A stretch of DNA of 64,000 bases from Sphingomonas kyeonggiensis (GTDB taxonomy: Bacteria; Pseudomonadota; Alphaproteobacteria; Sphingomonadales; Sphingomonadaceae): NCBI RefSeq assembly GCF_014204495.1, contig NZ_JACHLN010000002.1:992001-1056000 (forward strand), written 5' to 3'. The translations under genes and the position numbers were made by a program. Each line of letters begins with the position of its first letter. Within the stretch, counting starts at the first letter, position 1. The notes beneath the pieces were generated by a model. The model was given only the letters and a program-made list of their open reading frames with translations. It searched no databases and was not told the origin of the DNA. Shown here in pieces: positions 1 to 7,839 of this stretch.

Positions 1-164
1 TCGAGCGTGGCGAGGATTATCTGAAGCAGGAGTTCGACCGGGTGCTGGCGGACGAGCGCATGTCGCCGGGCGCGATGGGCGTGGTCCGCGAATGCTACAC
101 CTCGGTGCTGCGCGGACACGACACGACGAAGAAGCTGCGGGACCTGCTGCAGGCAGCGGACTAG
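1..164 (+). CDS. DUF2383 (PA2169-type) four-helix-bundle protein, C-terminal fragment
   Basis: The window opens inside this gene; the reading frame begins at base 3 and ends with TAG at 162-164. The 53 visible residues begin ERGEDYLKQEF and contain CYTSVLRGHDTTKKLRDLL, a helix-rich tail resembling the C terminus of DUF2383/PA2169-family bundle proteins, which are small, often stress-associated and of unknown biochemical function. Its stop codon shares the tetranucleotide CTAG with the stop of the convergent CGNR gene. The N-terminal part and start lie outside the window, so the family call rests on the tail only. Confidence 0.6.
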   Translation, partial: ERGEDYLKQEFDRVLADERMSPGAMGVVRECYTSVLRGHDTTKKLRDLLQAAD

Positions 165-748
165 GCCCCTACTCCCTGCCGCCGCTTGCGAAACTCGGCG
201 ACCTTGGCCTTGTTGCCGCAGCGCTTCATCGAGCACCAGCGGCGCTCGCCGCCGCGTGAAGTATCGAGGAACAGCATCGCGCATCCGTCCGCCTCGCAGC
301 GGCGGATGCGCGAGGCCTGATCGCCGCCCAGCAGCAATGCCGCCTCCCCCGCCAGCGTGGCGAGCAGCGCGGATGCCCCGCCCTGCAACCGTACGCGGCC
401 GTCCTCTCCGATCTGGGGTATAGCCGGCGTCCCGGCAGCCGCGGCATTGATCTGGTCGATGTCGGCCGGAGTGCCCTCTCCACCCGCCAGCCGCGCATCG
501 ACGATCGCATGGATCGCCTCGCGGAGTGCTCGCGCCCGCTCCAGATCCCCGGGCGTGGCAGCAAGCGGCGATCCGGCGAAACCCGCCGCGACCAGCCAAC
601 GCGCCAGATCATCGGGCCCGGCGAGCAGCTCCCGCTGCGCCGGCTTCAGACGCCCCGTTACCGTCGCCACCAGATCGAGTGCGGGATGGCCGCCCCGGAA
701 GTGAAAACCGTCGCGCAACTCGCCGTTCTGGAATTCCTGCGTGCTCAT
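161..748 (-). CDS. CGNR zinc-finger transcriptional regulator (ABATE domain)
   Basis: This 195-residue protein has the ABATE-type N-terminal stress-sensing region (about residues 15-140) and a C-terminal CGNR zinc finger. Cys151, Cys156, Cys172 and Cys177 are the likely zinc ligands, with the signature CGNK at 177-180 followed by a basic tail typical of DNA contact. Family members are putative transcription regulators. It is divergent from the lipocalin-like gene at 829; the 80-bp intergenic region carries a perfect inverted repeat (792-814) plus a third half-site (764-769), so it probably regulates that gene and itself. It converges on the DUF2383 gene, sharing a CTAG stop overlap. The regulatory target is inference. 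Confidence 0.85.
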   Translation of the reverse strand: MSTQEFQNGELRDGFHFRGGHPALDLVATVTGRLKPAQRELLAGPDDLARWLVAAGFAGSPLAATPGDLERARALREAIHAIVDARLAGGEGTPADIDQINAAAAGTPAIPQIGEDGRVRLQGGASALLATLAGEAALLLGGDQASRIRRCEADGCAMLFLDTSRGGERRWCSMKRCGNKAKVAEFRKRRQGVGA

Positions 749-763
749 GAAACCCCATTGACA

Positions 764-814
764 GGTTACTGACGTCGCCGCAACACACTCTTGTAACCGA
801 CTCGACAGGTTACA
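764..814. promoter_or_regulatory. Putative operator of the CGNR regulator / lipocalin-like gene pair
   Basis: TGTAACC at 792-798 and GGTTACA at 808-814 form a perfect 7-bp inverted repeat with a 9-nt spacer. A further GGTTAC half-site lies at 764-769, preceded by ACA as at 805-807, so the string ACAGGTTAC occurs twice. The array fills the divergent intergenic space and overlaps the upstream ATG at 814, where a bound repressor would block transcription. The likely binder is the adjacent CGNR protein; this is inferred from position only. Confidence 0.55.
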
Positions 815-828
815 TGGAGAAACGAGAG

Positions 829-1347
829 ATGGTGAAACACCTCATCCTCGCCGCCGGCATGGTCGCCGCGGCGAGCAGCGGAGACGCGCATATCAGCGAT
901 GGAGAGCCTAGCCTGGCCGGAACCTGGGTGATGGACTCGGCCTATGAAGTCCTCGCCGATGGGCGGCGGGTGACCAATTATGGCGAGCATCCATTGGGCT
1001 TGCTGATCGTCGATCCTGCCGGCCGCTACAGCCTGCAGATCTTCCGTCGCGACCGCCCAGCCTTCGCCACCGGCGACAAGGCGCGCGGAACACCCGAGGA
1101 GTTCCGCGCCGCAGCGCTGGGATCGAGCACCCATTTCGGCCGCGTCCGGATCGATGCCGTCGCGAAGCAGCTCATCTTCGATATCGAGGGTGCTTCCTTT
1201 CCGAACTGGGAAGGCCGGCGGCAGGTGCGCGACTATGTGCTGCAGGACGGGCTGCTGCGCTATGCCGTGCCGGCCAGCGCCTCGGGTAACGGGACGACCG
1301 CCTATTCGATCTGGCGCCGCGTCGAGCAGGGCGACGGCGATGGATGA
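829..1347 (+). CDS. Secreted lipocalin-like domain protein
   Basis: A 172-residue protein starting MVKHLILAAG, with a signal peptide (hydrophobic stretch about residues 3-15, probable cut after the alanine-rich segment). A lipocalin-like domain follows, beginning SLAGTWVMDSAYEV, with the GEHPLGLLIVDPAGRYSL core strand region typical of the small-ligand-binding Lipocalin_5 family. I chose ATG 829 because GGAGA at 816-820 sits 8 nt upstream; an in-frame ATG at 814 has no good ribosome-binding site and lies inside the operator repeat. It is divergent from the CGNR regulator and probably controlled by it. The ligand is unknown. Confidence 0.7.
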   Translation: MVKHLILAAGMVAAASSGDAHISDGEPSLAGTWVMDSAYEVLADGRRVTNYGEHPLGLLIVDPAGRYSLQIFRRDRPAFATGDKARGTPEEFRAAALGSSTHFGRVRIDAVAKQLIFDIEGASFPNWEGRRQVRDYVLQDGLLRYAVPASASGNGTTAYSIWRRVEQGDGDG

Positions 1348-1438
1348 TTTCTACGGCCGCGAATGGGTGGAGCATCGGCACGCGCTGTTCGATGCGATCG
1401 GGGCGCTTGTCCGCTGGCTATCGCGGCGCCGGAAATGA
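1340..1438 (+). CDS. Possible 32-residue small protein overlapping the lipocalin-like gene
   Basis: A short frame begins at ATG 1340, overlaps the end of the preceding gene by 8 nt, and stops at TGA 1436-1438 immediately before a terminator hairpin. The product starts MDDFYGREWVEHRH and ends in a basic WLSRRRK, with a central amphipathic or weakly hydrophobic stretch. Overlap-type translational coupling and the position before the terminator favour a real gene. No recognisable family and no strong ribosome-binding site are seen, so this is tentative. Confidence 0.3.
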   Translation: MDDFYGREWVEHRHALFDAIGALVRWLSRRRK

Positions 1439-1474
1439 AAAAGGGCACGGTAGCCATCGCCACCGCGCCCTTTT
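1439..1474. terminator. Bidirectional rho-independent terminator
   Basis: AAAAGGGC then CGGT on the left pairs with ACCG then GCCCTTTT on the right (one mismatch, 10-nt loop). The A-run and T-run flank the stem on both sides, so it can end transcription of the lipocalin-like unit (+) and of rplS (-), which converge here. Confidence 0.8.
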
Positions 1475-1494
1475 CAATACCGTGAAGCCAGAGC

Positions 1495-1884
1495 TTACTC
1501 GGCGGCTGCGACCTCGGTCGGACGCGGATCGCGGCGCTCGGCGATACGCGCCGACTTGCCGGTGCGGCCACGCAGGTAATAGAGCTTCGCGCGACGCACG
1601 ACACCGCGGCGAACCACCTCGATGCTGTCGATGTTCGGCGAATAGAGCGGGAAGACGCGCTCGACGCCCTCACCGAACGAAATCTTGCGGACGGTGAAGC
1701 TCGAACCCATGCCCTTGTTGGCACGGGCGATGCACACGCCCTCATAGTTCTGCACGCGGGTGCGCTCGCCTTCGACGACCTTCACGCCGACCTTGAGGGT
1801 GTCGCCCGGGCGGAACTCCGGAATCTTCTTCGCCTCGTTGAACTTGGCGATCTGCTCGGCTTCGAGCTTCTGGATCAGGTTCAT
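1495..1884 (-). CDS. rplS: 50S ribosomal protein L19
   Basis: A 129-residue protein with the L19 core: [11 protein letters not shown] start, [13 protein letters not shown], the NYEGVCIA and [17 protein letters not shown] signatures, and [16 protein letters not shown]19 sits at the 30S-50S interface. The C-terminal tail ([11 protein letters not shown]) is slightly longer than the enterobacterial version. It is the last gene of the ribosomal/SRP operon; its ATG overlaps the trmD stop by 4 nt (ATGA), indicating translational coupling, and a terminator lies 20 nt downstream. Confidence 0.98.
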   Translation of the reverse strand: MNLIQKLEAEQIAKFNEAKKIPEFRPGDTLKVGVKVVEGERTRVQNYEGVCIARANKGMGSSFTVRKISFGEGVERVFPLYSPNIDSIEVVRRGVVRRAKLYYLRGRTGKSARIAERRDPRPTEVAAAE

Positions 1885-2618
1885 TTCTTGTCGTCCTGTT
1901 TTCGTCGCCGCGCGCCAGAGGGAGGTTGGACCCGAGCGCCCTCATGGCGCTCCCAAAGGTCCGGCCTCCGTAGCCGTGTGTCGGTCTCGGCACGGCTTCT
2001 ACGCCAGGCCTCGATCTTCGCATGATCCCCCGATCGCAGCACTTCGGGGATCGTGCGCCCTTCCCATTCAACAGGTCGGGTATATTGCGGATATTCGAGC
2101 AGCCCCGTTTCGAAGCTCTCGTCCATGCCGCTGGAAGGCGCGCCCATTACTCCGGGAATGAGGCGAATGCAAGCGTCAAGCATGGTGAGCGCCGCCATCT
2201 CGCCGCCGGACAGGATATAGTCGCCGATCGAGACCTGCTCGATCTCGCGCGCCTCGAACAGGCGCTCGTCCATCCCCTCGAACCGGCCGCAGATCACGAC
2301 CACGCCAGGCCCCTCTGCCAAAGCCCGGACGCGGTCCTGGCTGAGCGGCTTGCCGCGTGGCGTCATCGCCAGGATCGGGCGACCAGGCGCCACGCTGTCG
2401 AGCGCGGCGGCGAGCACGTCCACCCGCATCACCATCCCGGCTCCGCCCCCGGCCGGCGTGTCGTCGACCGAGCGATGCTTGTCGGTCGCGAAGTCGCGGA
2501 TCTGGACGGCTTCCATGCTCCACAGCCCTTCGCGAAGCCCACGGCCGGCGAGCGATATGCCGAGCGGCCCGGGAAACATCTCGGGGTAAAGCGTTAGAAC
2601 GGTTGCGGCGAAAGGCAT
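1881..2618 (-). CDS. trmD: tRNA (guanine37-N1)-methyltransferase
   Basis: TrmD makes m1G37 in tRNAs with a G36 base, preventing +1 frameshifting. The 245-residue product begins [20 protein letters not shown]. It shows the knot-forming SPOUT features: [11 protein letters not shown], a PRGKPLSQ segment, [16 protein letters not shown], and the [11 protein letters not shown] loop that binds S-adenosylmethionine. An in-frame extension upstream of ATG 2618 was rejected because the family starts here. It is coupled to rplS by an ATGA overlap. Unusually, its upstream neighbour is an opposite-strand gene starting about 35 nt away rather than rimM, so its promoter or read-through transcription must cross that gene. 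Confidence 0.97.
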   Translation of the reverse strand: MPFAATVLTLYPEMFPGPLGISLAGRGLREGLWSMEAVQIRDFATDKHRSVDDTPAGGGAGMVMRVDVLAAALDSVAPGRPILAMTPRGKPLSQDRVRALAEGPGVVVICGRFEGMDERLFEAREIEQVSIGDYILSGGEMAALTMLDACIRLIPGVMGAPSSGMDESFETGLLEYPQYTRPVEWEGRTIPEVLRSGDHAKIEAWRRSRAETDTRLRRPDLWERHEGARVQPPSGARRRKQDDKK

Positions 2619-2652
2619 GGGAGCCTTTCCCCTCCGGGAGCGCGATTGGCAA

Positions 2653-3555
2653 GTGGACGATTGCATCATCATCGGCGGCGGCCCTGCCGGCCTCACCGCA
2701 GCGATCTACCTGGCGCGGTTCCATCTCGACATCCGGCTGTTCGATTGTGGATCGAGCCGGGCGGCGCAGATCCCATGCACACGCAACCATGCCGGGTTTC
2801 CGGAAGGCATCTCGGGCAAGGAGTTGCTCGCGCGGATGCTGGCGCAGGCCGAGAAATATGGCGCAGTGCGCGAACTGGCCGAGGTCGAGGGGCTAAGGTT
2901 GATCGAGGGCGGCTTCGGCGTGCGGGTCGGCGAGCGGGAGCATGCTGCGCGCACCGTGCTGCTCGCCACGGGCGTGGTGAACAATCGGCCGGCCATGCCA
3001 GAGGCGCTCCATGACGAAGCGCTCGCCCGAGGGCTGCTGCGCTATTGCCCGATCTGCGACGGCTATGAGGTGACCGACAAAAGGATCGGCGTGATCGGCA
3101 CCGGCAGCCACGGTATGGCCGAAGCGCTGTTCCTGCGCGGTTACAGCCCGGAGGTGACGCTGATCGCACCGGAAGCACATGCGCTGTCGGACGAGGAGGC
3201 GGCGACGTTGGACGATGCCCGCATCGCCCGGGTCGATGGGCCTTGCGGCGGCTATGCGATCGAAGATGGGCAGCTGGCGCTCGATACGGCGGAGGGACGG
3301 TTGAATTTCGACACCGTCTATCCCGCGCTGGGCTCGGTTATCCGCTCGGGCCTGGCGATTCAGGTCGGGGCGCGGGCGGATGAGAATGGCTGCCTGGAGG
3401 TGGACGATCATCAACGCACCAGCGTCCCCGGCCTGTTCGCGGCCGGGGACGTGGCACGGGGGCTCGACCAGATCAGCCATGCGATGGGCGAGGCCGGCGT
3501 CGCCGCCACCACCATCCGCAACCTGCTGGCCGAGCAGAAGCCGATCCGGCGCTAG
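2653..3555 (+). CDS. Thioredoxin-reductase-like NAD(P)/FAD-dependent oxidoreductase
   Basis: About 300 residues. An N-terminal FAD-binding Rossmann motif ([18 protein letters not shown]) is followed by the redox-active CPIC motif in [10 protein letters not shown], an NAD(P)-binding [10 protein letters not shown] region, and a C-terminal FAD motif ending in [13 protein letters not shown]. This layout is thioredoxin-reductase-like, but sequence alone does not tell thioredoxin from other disulfide partners. GTG 2653 is preferred; an ATG at 2617 in the same frame would overlap the trmD start codon. It lies on the strand opposite to the genes on both sides and shares a CTAG stop with the TIGR04222 gene, so it is embedded in the split trmD operon. 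Confidence 0.85.
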   Translation: MDDCIIIGGGPAGLTAAIYLARFHLDIRLFDCGSSRAAQIPCTRNHAGFPEGISGKELLARMLAQAEKYGAVRELAEVEGLRLIEGGFGVRVGEREHAARTVLLATGVVNNRPAMPEALHDEALARGLLRYCPICDGYEVTDKRIGVIGTGSHGMAEALFLRGYSPEVTLIAPEAHALSDEEAATLDDARIARVDGPCGGYAIEDGQLALDTAEGRLNFDTVYPALGSVIRSGLAIQVGARADENGCLEVDDHQRTSVPGLFAAGDVARGLDQISHAMGEAGVAATTIRNLLAEQKPIRR

Positions 3556-4382
3556 CTGCCGCACCCGCCGCAGCCACCACCGCCGCAGCCGCTGCTGCCA
3601 CCGCCGTCGCCGCCACTGCTGCCACTCCCGCCATCGCCGCCCGAGCTTGCTGCCCGCGCCTGGTGGAAGCCGCCCCAGTCCGAGCCGACCAGCACCACCG
3701 TGCCGAACAGCGCCACGCCGAGGTCGGCCTCCCCGCTGGCCGGTGCCCGGCGGAGACGTTCGTGACGGTCGCGCGCTTCGGCAAGGACTTCCTGCCCGGC
3801 GCGGGTTCGCCGGTCGAGCGCGGCGAAGCGGATGAAGGCCAGGATCGCGGTGAGGATCAGGAAGAGCGTGAGATAGCCGACCGGCCTGCCCCGCGCCTCG
3901 CCGATCAGCAGCTTGGTGTAGCCGAAGCCGAGCAGCAGGAAATAGGGCAAGGTCTGGAAGAAGCGCAGCTGGAGCGCCTCGCCGGTGCCGATCAGCAACT
4001 GGTCGGAGATCAGCCGCTGGCGGATGGCGTCGGCATGCTTGCCGATCGCCCCGGCGACCCGGCCCCAGTTCGAACTGTCGGGCAGCGCCAATACGCTGCG
4101 CTCCATTGGCGTAGAGCCACCGAGATGGCCTGGCGTGTAGCGATCCTTGCCGTCCATCACGAGCTGACGGCTGGCGAGCAATCGGGCGGCGACGGTCTCG
4201 GCAAGGCGGGTACTCCCGCCGGCTAGAAAGGCGAGATGGTCGGCATCGATGTTGCGCGGGGTGCGGCCTTCGGGCCGGAGCCAGCGCGCTATGGTGAAAC
4301 CGGCGATGATGGTGACTACCAGCAGGGCGCCATAGAGGATGAGAAACGGCCCGCCGGTAAGGTCGAAGGGTCCGAGCGACAT
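3552..4382 (-). CDS. TIGR04222-type membrane protein with Gly/Ser/Cys-rich tail
   Basis: A 276-residue protein: an N-terminal membrane helix (about residues 12-33), a soluble middle segment with TPRNIDADHLAFLAGG, and two closely spaced helices (about 145-165 and 175-195). A low-complexity C terminus is built of GGDGG, SSGG and GCGGGG blocks ending in CGGCGS. This matches the TIGR04222 family of unknown function, whose members often end in such tails. The gene sits 6 nt downstream of a GRDP-like membrane gene, a pairing that suggests a joint role, perhaps at the cell surface (inference). The cysteines in the tail could bind metal or form cross-links; this is untested. Confidence 0.75.
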   Translation of the reverse strand: MSLGPFDLTGGPFLILYGALLVVTIIAGFTIARWLRPEGRTPRNIDADHLAFLAGGSTRLAETVAARLLASRQLVMDGKDRYTPGHLGGSTPMERSVLALPDSSNWGRVAGAIGKHADAIRQRLISDQLLIGTGEALQLRFFQTLPYFLLLGFGYTKLLIGEARGRPVGYLTLFLILTAILAFIRFAALDRRTRAGQEVLAEARDRHERLRRAPASGEADLGVALFGTVVLVGSDWGGFHQARAASSGGDGGSGSSGGDGGGSSGCGGGGCGGCGS

Positions 4383-4388
4383 AAAGTC

Positions 4389-4967
4389 CTAGCTCCTCAG
4401 AAAGGCCCACAGGACCAGCAGGAAGAGCGCCGCGAACGCAACGAGCAGCGCGATCCGGAATGGCCTCCGGGGCACGATAAATGCGTCGCGCGGATGCACG
4501 CGGCGCGCCTTGTGGTCCTGCAACAGGCGCCGCCCCGCGTCGGGCCACAGATCCGCGGGCGGCGTGCCGAAGACGCGCTCGTAGCTGCGCAGCGTCTCGG
4601 CATATTGGGTGAAGTAGCGATGCCCCTCCTCGCGCCCGCCGGCCGTGGGGCCGTGATGGAGCGCGCGGCCGAGCACCTGGGGGCAGAAACGCTCCCAGTA
4701 ATCCCGGGTATAGGTCAGGTGCAGGTGCCAGGCCTGATCGACCTGGTCCGAAGGCGTGACCGGATGCTCCGCCGTCACTGCGAGGAAGCAGAAGCGCCGG
4801 TATTCCTCGATCACCCGTTCCGCCTCGGCAGGGCTCCAGCCGTTCTCGCGCGCCAGACGCTGGGCGAAGCTGAGCTCCGCGTCCTCCGGGCCGATGGAAT
4901 AATGGGAAAGCGCTATCCAGACCGGGTGGTCGGCAGGGGGTCGAGACAGACCGGGGGCCTTGCTCAT
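4389..4967 (-). CDS. GRDP-like (glycine-rich domain) membrane protein
   Basis: 192 residues with the conserved VDQAWHLHLTYTRDYW segment characteristic of the DUF1399/glycine-rich-domain protein family, preceded by a helical region containing YRRFCFLAV, and ending in a single membrane helix (about residues 170-189) with a short basic tail. The glycine-rich part of the family is absent here; the neighbouring TIGR04222 protein supplies a glycine-rich tail instead. The two genes are 6 nt apart and presumably co-expressed. Function is unknown. Confidence 0.65.
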   Translation of the reverse strand: MSKAPGLSRPPADHPVWIALSHYSIGPEDAELSFAQRLARENGWSPAEAERVIEEYRRFCFLAVTAEHPVTPSDQVDQAWHLHLTYTRDYWERFCPQVLGRALHHGPTAGGREEGHRYFTQYAETLRSYERVFGTPPADLWPDAGRRLLQDHKARRVHPRDAFIVPRRPFRIALLVAFAALFLLVLWAFLRS

Positions 4968-5000
4968 CTAAATTCCCACTAACATAGTAGGTTTAATTTG

Positions 5001-6515
5001 TCAAGGCTTAGGCACGGGTGTGAGCTTCAGAGACTGGATCGTGATCGGCGTGGTCGGCGCGAGCAGGAGCGTGCCGTCGAGCATGCCCTTGTCGCACTGC
5101 CAGCGGAACGCGCCGGAGAGCCGGCCGGTGGGATGTGGCGGCTCGCCCTTGCCGGTGCAGGCACCGAGCTGCGTGCGAAGTGCGGCGAGGTCACTCCGCC
5201 AGTCGGCCGCGGAGCGGTCCATGAGGAAGTTCATCGCCAGCGACGATCGGGCAACCGTCACGTCTCCGGCGGCATAGATCGCGCGTGCGGTATCGAGCGC
5301 AGCAGCGAGGTCGGGGCTGAGCGGGGTCTCGGCGAAGGACAGAGCACCGGCCTTGTCTAGCCCGAACATCGCATCCCAGGCGATGCCCGCCGCGCCGGTA
5401 TAGGTGCGGTTGGTGAAGACGAAAATCCCCACCCCCGCCTCCGGCACCAGCAGCATGTGCGATCCATAGCCGGGATAGCCGCCGCCGTGATGCAGCATCA
5501 TGCCGAGCTCGCAATCCTGCGAAACCCGCAGGCCCTTGCCATAGGCGGTACCCTGGATGCAGCCGGTCTTGGCGGTGGCGCCGTAGCGCGGCGTCATCCG
5601 CACGAAGTTCAGCCCCTGCGCCAGCTCGCGCACCGTGGCACGCTTTACCGGCCCTGCGTCCGGCCCGTCGCGCGGTGGCCAGGCGGAGAGCAGGAAGGCG
5701 ATCCACTTGGCATAGTCGTTCGCGCTAACCTGCAGACCGCCCATCGGACCGAAGGCGCCGTTGCGCATGGTCGGCTCTTCCGTCCACGCCCCCTTTTCGA
5801 AGCGATAGCCGATCGCACGGCGTTCGATCAGCCATTCGCTCACTTCGAAGCCACTCGAGGTCATACCGAGTGGCTTGAGGATCGTGCGCTCGACATAGCT
5901 GCGATAGGGCATGCCCGACACTTTCGCGACGATGTGACCGAGCAGCGCATAGCCGAAGTTCGAATATTCATGCGCCGTATCGGGCACCCGGCTGAACGGC
6001 ACACCGGTCCGGAGGAGCCCGATGAACTCCGCTTCGGGCATCGGCGTCTGGCGATCGCCCCAGGGATCGTCGGTGACGAAGCCGGCAACGTGCGAGAGCA
6101 GGTCGCGGATCCGGATGCGCGGGCTGTCACTGGTCGGGTATTTCCAGCCACGCATCTCGGGCACGTATCTCTCAGCGAGATCGTCGAGCGAGAGCTTGCC
6201 GGCATCGCGCAGCGCCAGGATCGACAGCGCGGTGAAGGCCTTGGTCATCGAGGCGATGCGGAACAGCGTATCGGGCGTGACCGATCGCTTGTGGTCGAGG
6301 TCCTGCACGCCGAAGCCACGGACATGGACAAGCTTGCCCTCGGCAACGATGCCGTAGACCAGCCCGGGCGTCGGCGTATCGCGCTGGAAGCTCTCGAACT
6401 GGCGATCGATCGCGTCGAACTGCGGCTGCAACGCAGCAGCCTTCGTCTGCGCCGCCGCGGGTGCCGCCAGGCTGCAGAATGCGGCTGCGGAAAGTGCGGT
6501 GCCGAACCAGTTCAT
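5001..6515 (-). CDS. Secreted serine hydrolase, beta-lactamase class C fold
   Basis: 504 residues with a signal peptide (hydrophobic run ending near AAPAAAQ). The catalytic SxxK is seen in RIASMTKAFTAL, the YxN equivalent in HEYSNFGYALLGH, and an HxG-type third motif in MMLHHGGGYPGYGSH. The beta-lactamase-related domain is followed by about 100 residues ending in a small beta-rich tail (LSGAFRWQCDKGMLDGTL). Enzymes of this fold include esterases, D-aminopeptidases and peptidoglycan DD-peptidases; the substrate cannot be told. It lies in the block that separates rimM from trmD. Two more unrelated-looking members of the fold occur at 31959 and 33899. Confidence 0.85.
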   Translation of the reverse strand: MNWFGTALSAAAFCSLAAPAAAQTKAAALQPQFDAIDRQFESFQRDTPTPGLVYGIVAEGKLVHVRGFGVQDLDHKRSVTPDTLFRIASMTKAFTALSILALRDAGKLSLDDLAERYVPEMRGWKYPTSDSPRIRIRDLLSHVAGFVTDDPWGDRQTPMPEAEFIGLLRTGVPFSRVPDTAHEYSNFGYALLGHIVAKVSGMPYRSYVERTILKPLGMTSSGFEVSEWLIERRAIGYRFEKGAWTEEPTMRNGAFGPMGGLQVSANDYAKWIAFLLSAWPPRDGPDAGPVKRATVRELAQGLNFVRMTPRYGATAKTGCIQGTAYGKGLRVSQDCELGMMLHHGGGYPGYGSHMLLVPEAGVGIFVFTNRTYTGAAGIAWDAMFGLDKAGALSFAETPLSPDLAAALDTARAIYAAGDVTVARSSLAMNFLMDRSAADWRSDLAALRTQLGACTGKGEPPHPTGRLSGAFRWQCDKGMLDGTLLLAPTTPITIQSLKLTPVPKP

Positions 6516-6590
6516 GTGCTTCCCCCGATATCTGCGGGAAGGATAGCCGGCCGACCGGGCCGCGTCACGCGTGCGTCTGAGCAGAACGGG

Positions 6591-6610
6591 TTCCCGGCGA
6601 AAGCCGGGGA
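6591..6610. repeat. Single REP-like palindrome
   Basis: A 20-bp near-perfect palindrome with the core CCCGGCGAAAGCCGGG lies between the phosphoesterase and serine hydrolase genes. It matches one arm of the paired elements at 17469-17545 and 40450-40526, and looks like a solo copy of the same dispersed family. Confidence 0.7.
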
Positions 6611-6622
6611 GCTGTCAGGGGT

Positions 6623-7348
6623 TCAGCACATCCGTCCCTTGGCCAGTGCGATTGCCCAGTCCGAGCGCCCTTCCGCCTCCGCTTTCCGTGCGGCGGCCAT
6701 ATGATCGTAGGCGACCGCAAACAGGCTGATCGCCTCGCCATCGATCACCGCATAGCGCGCCAGCGGATCGCCATTCTCGACCCGGTAGGGCCGCGGATGA
6801 TCGTCATCATAGGCTTGCAGCCCAACGCTACCGGGATTGAGCACGCGGCGGCCGTCGGCGAGCGCCAGCAAGCGCGGGACATGCGTGTGCCCGCACAGGG
6901 TGAGCGATGCCCCCTGCCCCGCCAGCCGCTCGACCAGCTCGTCCTCGCTGGCGACGCGCAGCCGGTCGCCTTCGAGCGTGTCGGTCAGCGGCGTCACGTC
7001 GCTCGTCGGCGTGCCGTGGCATAGGAACAGGCCATCCAGCGCCAACGTTTCGGGCAGGTTCGCCATCCAGGCCAGCGCCTCGGGGCCCAGCACCGCCCGG
7101 GTGAAGGCGTCGGAGGCGTTGATCCGCTCAGGCGGGTCGGTCAGCACCTGCCGCTCGTGATTGCCGGCGATGGTCGGCCACTCGCGCGCCATCAGCCAGG
7201 CGGCGGTCTCTGCCGGCCAGAGCGGGCCCGACAATATGTCGCCAAGATTGAGGAAGCGCGTGCAGCCGCGCGCCTCGGCATCGGCGACGGTCGCGATCAG
7301 GGCCGGCAGGTTGCCGTGAATGTCGGAAAGGACGGCGATCTTCGTCAT
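6623..7348 (-). CDS. Calcineurin-like metallophosphoesterase
   Basis: 241 residues with the full set of metallophosphoesterase motifs: SDIHGNLPAL at the N terminus, LGDILSGP, GNHERQ, CHGTP and CGHTHVPRLL, then NPGSVGL. The fold binds two divalent metals. It resembles the YfcE/MJ0936 group, whose members hydrolyse phosphodiesters or nucleotides; the natural substrate is unknown. The gene start overlaps the rimM stop by 4 nt, so it is probably translated as part of the ffh-rpsP-rimM transcript. Confidence 0.9.
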   Translation of the reverse strand: MTKIAVLSDIHGNLPALIATVADAEARGCTRFLNLGDILSGPLWPAETAAWLMAREWPTIAGNHERQVLTDPPERINASDAFTRAVLGPEALAWMANLPETLALDGLFLCHGTPTSDVTPLTDTLEGDRLRVASEDELVERLAGQGASLTLCGHTHVPRLLALADGRRVLNPGSVGLQAYDDDHPRPYRVENGDPLARYAVIDGEAISLFAVAYDHMAAARKAEAEGRSDWAIALAKGRMC

Positions 7349-7836
7349 TCGACGAAGGCGGCGCTCACCACCAGCCGCTCAGCATCCCATTCGGGCACCG
7401 CCGCGGCGTTCATCGGCACCATGAAGCGCTTGATCTTGCCATTCTCGTCGGCCGGACGCTCGATCTCGATCACGTCGCCCGCGCCGAAATCGTCGATCGC
7501 GACGACCTTGCCCAGCACTTCTCCTTCATCGGAGACGGCAGGGAGGCCCAGCAGGTCGACATGATAATATTCGCCCTCGCCCAGCGGGGGCAGTGCCGAG
7601 CGCGGCACGCGCAGCTCGGTGCCACGCAGGGCCTCGGCGGCATTGCGGTCGGCAACCTCTGCGAAGCGCGCGATCGTGCCGTTGGGCCCGCCGCGTACCG
7701 ATTTGAGCGTCAGCGCACCGCCATTGAACTGGCGGTGCGTAGACAGGTCCTCGGCGAAGACCTTCAGGCGGACCTCGCCCGTCACGCCGTGCGCACCAAT
7801 GACGACGGCAAGCGTGACGGGCTGATCGCTCGACAA
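7345..7836 (-). CDS. rimM: 16S rRNA maturation factor RimM
   Basis: 163 residues with the RimM N-terminal beta-barrel (VVIGAHGVTGEVRLKVF) and the PRC-barrel half (GEYYHVDLLGLPAV, VLGKVVAIDDFGAGDVIEI, and a C-terminal MVPMNAAAVPEWD segment). RimM binds ribosomal protein S19 and helps mature the 30S head. It follows rpsP by 3 nt and overlaps the phosphoesterase gene by 4 nt. The usual next gene, trmD, is displaced by 4.7 kb. Confidence 0.97.
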   Translation of the reverse strand: MSSDQPVTLAVVIGAHGVTGEVRLKVFAEDLSTHRQFNGGALTLKSVRGGPNGTIARFAEVADRNAAEALRGTELRVPRSALPPLGEGEYYHVDLLGLPAVSDEGEVLGKVVAIDDFGAGDVIEIERPADENGKIKRFMVPMNAAAVPEWDAERLVVSAAFVE

Positions 7837-7839
7837 GGC

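Noticed and set aside
5001..6515. True beta-lactamase (antibiotic resistance)
   Set aside because: The SxxK and HxG motifs fit broad serine hydrolases with a C-terminal extra domain; nothing specific to beta-lactam hydrolysis.
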